From Nautilus pompilius (taxonomy: Eukaryota; Mollusca; Cephalopoda; Nautilida; Nautilidae): a DNA stretch of 64,000 nucleotides. The stretch is taken from positions 62,001 through 126,000 of the forward strand of contig JACATO010000305.1 in NCBI GenBank assembly GCA_018389105.1, written 5' to 3'. Shown here in pieces: positions 58,312 to 64,000 of the stretch; position 1 is the first letter of the stretch, and every line of letters starts with the position of its first letter. The notes under the pieces are model-generated. The model was not told the DNA's origin. It searched no databases and saw nothing but the letters and a program-made list of their open reading frames with translations. Both the position numbers and the translations under genes were made by a program.

Positions 58312-59837
58312 CGGGCACCGACCGCTGACGAAACGGTGTCTCCGAAAAGACAGAACTGGGAACGTTCGGCGGATCGTGGACTGTCCAGGCGAACCCCTAT
58401 CCGGATAGCTGGCGGGGCTGTACATACACAACACTCTGGGGGTTGGTTGTTTGTTTGGTATTTTACGTAACTTATGCCACCCGACAGCAAACATCCTCGA
58501 TTTATATAAATTATTATTATTCCTTATTCCATTACGTAAACTCGATTCTCTTTTTCTACTAACTCCCTACTTTACTGGGTATGGCACGAACAGCCCTCGC
58601 CTACAGCATTGTGTTTTGTTTTGTTTTCACATTAAAGGAACTGTTCCTAAGCGGAATGAGCGTACACAATAGGCAAGGAATGTTCTCTTCTTTTAGTCTA
58701 ACTTCAGGCATGGGCGGTGTTTCTCTCCTCTTAAATGGGCATTCTGTCAGATTCTTGGAACACTTAGCAATCCCCTCCCTTGGTAAGACATTCAAAGCAC
58801 TTGTTAATACTCGAAATAAAATCTCAGGGGGTGGGGTAGGTGGGTAATTACTGCCGACCCTGTTTAAGGTTTGGTTTATCTTAGGCTGATGGAGAAAAAG
58901 ATACAGAATTTTTAAGTTAGAGAGAGAGAGAGGGTCATTAGGAAAATGGTAAATATATGAGAACTGGTCCATCTTAAAAAAAAAAATTGTGGTTTTAAAA
59001 GTAAAACAAAATTCTAAAAAAATTAATAATACTTTATTATATTAAGTCATACAAAATAATAATAATAAAATTATACACTTAAAAAATAAAATTCAGTCAA
59101 CAGACAGAAGGTGACGGTTAGTTTATTGTATTAAGGAAATAACAAGCAAGTTGTGACAGGTGAAAATAAGCCATTTGTGTGAAGTTTGTAAGTTAAAAAT
59201 AAAGGTAACTAACACCATAAAAGAAAGCTTGGACTTAGACCCCTTTTTCACTTTCATTAAGAGGCTTAACCCTTACATGCAGAGAAATGCTCATTAAGAT
59301 ATTTGTCCTCTAAAAAGCTTCATTTTTCTATAAAGAAACGTGATCTGCTGAAAATTACTTTCTCTAGTTCTTTGTTAGCAATACTAATTGGTTTTACCAT
59401 AAAAACACAAATGGTCTTTCCAAGATAACCAATCCAAACCTTTTTTAGGCTATGAAAAAACCAAAAGCTTAGTATTAACTTATTTACATATTCTACTCTG
59501 TTTTTTTTTTTTTTAGAAGTCTGCAGCCTAAAACAAGACCCCATCTGTGGTAGTAGTCAGTATTTTAATTTTGTATATAAAATAAAAATAAGTTTGTGTA
59601 AATAACCAAAAATTGTAAAAAAAAAAACAATCTTTTTAACAACAGACAGACGTACGTACATGTGTGCGCGCATATCAATATGTTGTAACTTATGGAGCAT
59701 GCACACCAAAAATTAATAGCAAAAGCAAAGAAAGAAAAAAAAAACATACAGAAGCAATTTTAAGAAGGAATGTACAGTACATAGATCAAGTACATAAAAA
59801 ATTACCCATTAAACTAAAAATAAATAAATAATGAATT
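58312..59837. other. DPH4 upstream flank and 3' flank of the unidentified gene
   Basis: The first 200 bases are the DPH4 5' region. The rest is AT-rich with a GA run at 58919-58932 and many poly-A/T runs. It should include the 3' UTR of the minus-strand gene ending at 59838. No further gene was seen. Confidence 0.4.
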
Positions 59838-62800
59838 TCATACTAAAAGCATATCTTGTTTCTCTTTGAAATATCTTCTGGCTGTGTTCTCCATGGCAAC
59901 TAGCAAAGTATTAGCTTGTGGTGAGCTGCAAAATGGAGTGTCAAAAGATTTCTGTAGAAACATTTCACAGCTGGGATTTTGGTGGCCGTAGGTACAGGTA
60001 GAGTGATTTCTGAAATATATATATAAAAGTTCTGTTTTGTTTTTTCTTAAACATTTTTTTAAAACCATGTTTGTGGCTCAGACAAACTTGACTTGAACAA
60101 ACTGCTGCTATGGGGCAAAAGATCACTTTAAGGCGGCAGTTATGCAAACGCTTCAGTAAGCCAAGGTTTTTATCCTGTCGTGTACAGAGTAAGCAACAGC
60201 CTATAAAAAGCTTTTAATTTTGATGTAGTAATACAAATGTTAAGAGCTTTGGGGCCCAATACAATAGGGGCCATGGCTCCATCATGCTTGTAGAGTGAAT
60301 AAAGCAGCCTCGAGATGCGCAAGAGTTTATATGAAAATCTGGAAAATGAGCTACGAATTAAAAGATAATGGCTGGAACCAACATCTACAGCAAACAGCAC
60401 CTAATGCGAGCAAAAGTGCTAATGGCTGCTATGTACCTTTTGAGTAAAGTGGGAAAAAAAGTGTATAATATCAGAGGCAGTCTATCAAATAATCCCCATC
60501 ATATTAGAAATGCCACGTGGTGGCTATGTGATATGAATAAAATATCGGACATAAGAGAAGTTTCTTAAATTTAAGTTTAGCAAAATGGTAGCCATGGATT
60601 TGAATTTGTACATCTCTGTGCCACAAAATGAAATACCTCATCTTCAAAGACTGACCAGTTATGCGCAAAATAGTAGTGAAGGAAAAACACTTTCACCAAC
60701 TCAGGAAAGCAGCCAAATGAGGCTGCATGTCTGTTTCATTTTCATCATGTTGATTCCTGCCACGTGATTGTAAAGCACAAAAGGCAGGCTGTTAATTACT
60801 ACAATGATGATGATCCTAAATGTTTTCTTTTTGTTTTTTTAACCAGTTGCAACTGGACTGCTTCCTCATTTTCACCTGCTAGCAATGATATGCAAGCATT
60901 TTAAGCAACAAGGTAGGAGCAGAGTACAAACCAAAGCCCCCGGGAACAATGAATGAAAAACAGCAGAGACCCAGACCCACCTTACTTTAAAATCACATTC
61001 TAGAAAAAGGATAACGATAAAAACTAGTTTAACATTTATTTGTTACTTTACTCGCAATTGGTGTCCAAAAAACAGCACTTACCCAAGAGTGACATCTGTC
61101 ATGACTTCCGATTTTCTGAAACAATCCCTTACATCCAACACAACCTTGTCCAGATTACTGGCACCTATCAGATAATTCTGATCCATTCCTGAAATCACAA
61201 ACAATTTCACTTTGCATTGCTGTTGTTCAGGAGAAACAAAAACGTTTGACGAAAATATTCTGCAGCAGGTGGAGACTGACAGACAGAAGGAAACAAACCG
61301 CAGTGCAGACCGATACATTTACGGTTCAGGTTTTCGGCACTTCTTATTGCACAGTTTAAGGCCTGTTTGTGCCAATACCTGTGCGCGCGCACGCACACAA
61401 AATGTCCCTATTTAATGAATCCTATTGCTTTTTTTGTTAACGGGTGAATGGAAACAGAATGGTGAGACATACCCATGAGGTTCTGCTGCAGCTTGTCATA
61501 CTTTAAAATCCTGCTCAGAGTCAGTTCAGCCTGTATGTTGGAGAGAGAATATCGAGCTATTAGAAAGAGAGCTCGGTGTAGGACTCACTAGCATGGAACA
61601 ACAAAATCTTACATTTTAGATGTTTTCAGAAGACGCTTAATAGAAATGTTTCAAAATAATTGGGGGGGAGCTTAGGGTTGTTTTGAATGTATTGACACAG
61701 GAAAAGAGGGGGGGGCATAGTTACAAATCAGCCAAGACGCCGGCCTGTTGAGTGGAATAAATAACCAGCAAATGTGGTTAGTAGTGTAATGATAAAAAGC
61801 TTTAAAATCAGATTGATAAATCTCTCTCCCTCCCTCCCAGGGTCTTGCATAGACTGTGATTAGCCCCCTCCCCTCATTGTGTCCCCTAAACTAAAGAAAA
61901 GAAAAGAAAATCATTTCACCTATACTTAGAATGGAGGAAGAATATCTAGGTTATATTATTTATAATATCTCTTAACTGAATCACAAAAGGAACCTGTAAG
62001 TAAATTAATTTCCATTGTGAGAATAGAGAATAAATTTTGGAACGGCACCTCTCACAAATTGAGAGACTTGTGACCTGTAAATGACAAGCAGTTTCCAAAA
62101 CTCTGGCCTTGAACTATTTATTTTAGGCTTCAGAGACCGGATGAGGGGTTATGGCTGGCACTACCATTTCATCAGACACTAGGTAGACACAATTACACAA
62201 ATTCTAAAATCATAAGAAAATGAATTTCTACCCAAAGTTTTACCTTTACAATTTTCTTCTCTACTTAGCAGCATTCTGCTGCTCTCTGGAGATATCTATA
62301 AGCAAATTTTCATTGGTACCCTGCCATCCATCCCAATAATATTTGTGAAGGAATGGTTTTCCACCCGTCCATCCTCACTTGCTCCCCTTTGCAATCCATT
62401 AATTAAAGCACTTTACCTGAATGTCATCTTGTGGTTGCATTGCTCGTGTAAAATGAAAGTCCAAGTCACCAAGTTTAGCAAGGGCAGTTTTCCACTAAAG
62501 AATTAATTTTAAAAAAAAAAAAAAGGGAGACGTTTACTCGGCGTTTTAAAATGCTAAACAGTAAATTCTAAAGAAACAATTTTTAATTTTAAAATGGCTG
62601 ATTCTACATTTCCAAAATACCAATGAGTACATCCAGAGGTGTAGCAAGGGTTCTCAGCGCCCGGGGGCAAAGACCCTTATGTCGCCCCCCCCCCCACCTC
62701 TGAAATGTTTTGATTATTTGTTTGTGATTCATTACCCACTTAATGACAATCACAAAGAATTAATCACTGCTTTATAAAGAGCTAATTTAAAGTCACAATA

Positions 62801-64000
62801 TAACATCTCTCAATATCACAACTGTAAACCTGGAACTAATGAGGTATCGCCTACTAGGTTTACTTACATAATTTGTTAAATTGTAAACCATTTTGATATT
62901 TATTTCATCCAGTATCATTTAAAGTCACACAGCTAGAGTAATCTCTCAATCATGCAGAACACAGTCACTTGTGGTGTACATGTATTACAAAGCAGATTGA
63001 TAAAATACTAATTATGTTTACAAATAAGTTCTATTAGTTTACAAAACTGTGCATATACTTAACTAGATTTTGTACAGGTAGCATTCTGGAATTCATTGTT
63101 ACATTATATATGAACTTTTCGTGCTTTTGCTGCTGCAAATGAATCAATTAAACTATCAAATTTAAGGTATTGAGTACGTCTTTTTCAATACTTAATATTT
63201 CCAAGTTACTCAGTCGTTCTTGAGTCATGGAAGTTCTCAAGTATGTCATAATTAATTTCAGCTTGCTGAAAGACCTTTCACAACTACTGTGGAAATTTAA
63301 CAGCAGAAGTGGCCAGTTATTAATTGACATTATAATTTATGGGCCAGAGGAAATTTTGTGCCCCTACAGACCTGCGCCTGCTTGCTATGCCTCTGCGTAC
63401 ATTGTAGCAAAGGGAGAACCTGCAAGTGAAATATTTAAATCTTTGGAAAAAGTTTTATTAATTTCCATAATAAATGTACCAAAGCTTTAAGACAAAAAAA
63501 GAGAGAGAGAAATTAGCAGTAACAGATAGCTCACAATACATGGACCCATATTCTTTCACTCCAAAACTGCTTCTGAAGATAGGTGTATATTCATGAATAC
63601 ATTCGAGAGATAAACTAAACTTCATTGTCATAGCACTTATAGTACACTACCATTTGTGATCTTGGTTTCTAAATAAGAAAATAAAGAACATTCATCACTA
63701 CATAATTTGAATTTTAAAAGTATTGTGCTCTGTTCCAACTCAAAATCTAATTTGCATAACTTTTTTCCATGCCATCTAAAGAAGAATACGAGCGACGATG
63801 CAACTGTACTTACCAAAGCTAGTATCAATTCCAAGTTGCACATATTCTTCTCCAACAAGCAGAGTAGTGTGCTATCTGAATGAGCCTGCACATACAAAGC
63901 CAACTCTACTTCAGCTGATGATGGATCCTCATCCAAACAAGACAAAGAAGGGTCGGATTTGTGTCCCAACTCTTTCAGGACCTCCTCTTTACAGTTTTCT
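59838..64000 (-). CDS. Unidentified conserved gene, last five visible exons (partial)
   Basis: I do not recognise the protein. Five exons were traced by GT-AG borders and consistent phases, in transcript order: from beyond the window edge to 63814, then 62494-62417 (78 nt), 61530-61473 (58 nt), 61188-61083 (106 nt) and 60009-59838 (stop at 59838). Phases between them are 0, 0, 1 and 2. The visible C-terminal part is about 210 residues, mostly amphipathic helix in character with no membrane segment, signal or low complexity. Landmarks: an acidic Ser-rich stretch (DEDPSSAEVE), LLCLLEKNMCNLELILALWK, LGDLDFHFTRAM, LSRILKYDKLQQNLM, VVLDVRDCFRK, and the end RRYFKEKQDMLLV. The short exons and the exact phase agreement across four introns make it a genuine gene. 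The 5' part lies beyond the window. A helical scaffold protein is possible but unproven. Confidence 0.75.
62634..63395 (-). mobile_element. Non-autonomous hAT element with a transposase C-terminal fragment
   Basis: 762 bp with inverted ends CAGAGGTGTAGCAAG and, inverted from the right, CAGAGGCATAGCAAG. Bordering 8-mers agtacatc and cgtacatt share GTACAT, consistent with an aged 8-bp target duplication. On the minus strand (63330-63148) it encodes SCERSFSKLKLIMTYLR and LSNLEILSIEKD, the dimerisation segment at the end of hAT transposases of the zinc-finger MYM-like group. A run of C at about 62686-62698 lies near the left end. It is in an intron of the unidentified gene, in the same orientation. 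Confidence 0.85.

Noticed and set aside
57921..58470. Plus-strand frames of 135 and 154 codons opposite DPH4
   Set aside because: Antisense shadows of a GC-rich coding exon, with Pro/Arg/Ala-rich composition.

Overview
The window is nuclear DNA from an animal, most likely a lophotrochozoan and plausibly a mollusc. Genes are sparse and have GT-AG introns of about 1-5 kb. Intergenic DNA is AT-rich, microsatellites are abundant, and remnants of several transposon superfamilies are present. One gene is an ERK5/MAPK7 orthologue, a kinase that vertebrates and lophotrochozoans keep but Drosophila and C. elegans lack. The species is inferred, not shown. No tRNA, rRNA or CRISPR array was seen.

Layout. 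0-9 kb: mostly non-coding, with one intronless class A GPCR at 4.9-5.9 kb interrupted by a one-base frameshift. 9.4-17.9 kb: two same-strand, intronless, 153-aa two-transmembrane paralogues of an unrecognised family, separated by a decayed L1/Tx1-like LINE on the minus strand (11.7-15.9 kb). 22.1-29.8 kb: two divergently oriented vitamin K epoxide reductase (VKORC1-type) genes, each with three coding exons that could be followed to the base; both keep a 110-nt middle exon. 34.8-55.9 kb: the MAPK7/ERK5 gene on the minus strand, seven coding exons, about 1,079 aa after correcting one frameshift. Its activation loop reads TQY where ERK5 normally has TEY. Its introns hold two internally deleted mariner elements, a piggyBac-type MITE, a pogo-type MITE, a degenerate ZBED-like hAT transposase, a minisatellite of about 34 copies and a 2.5-kb purine-rich tract. 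57.9-58.3 kb: an intronless, GC-rich DPH4/DNAJC24 gene (minus). 59.8-64 kb: the last five visible exons of an unidentified minus-strand gene that runs off the window and carries a hAT remnant in an intron.

The genes do not form an obvious pathway. The VKOR pair is a local duplication, the two-TM pair is a local duplication, and ERK5 and DPH4 look like ordinary housekeeping or signalling genes. The two frameshifts in otherwise well-preserved genes (GPCR, ERK5) both lie at short G runs and could be assembly indels. The best leads are the TQY ERK5, the unknown two-TM family and the divergent VKOR pair with different C-termini.
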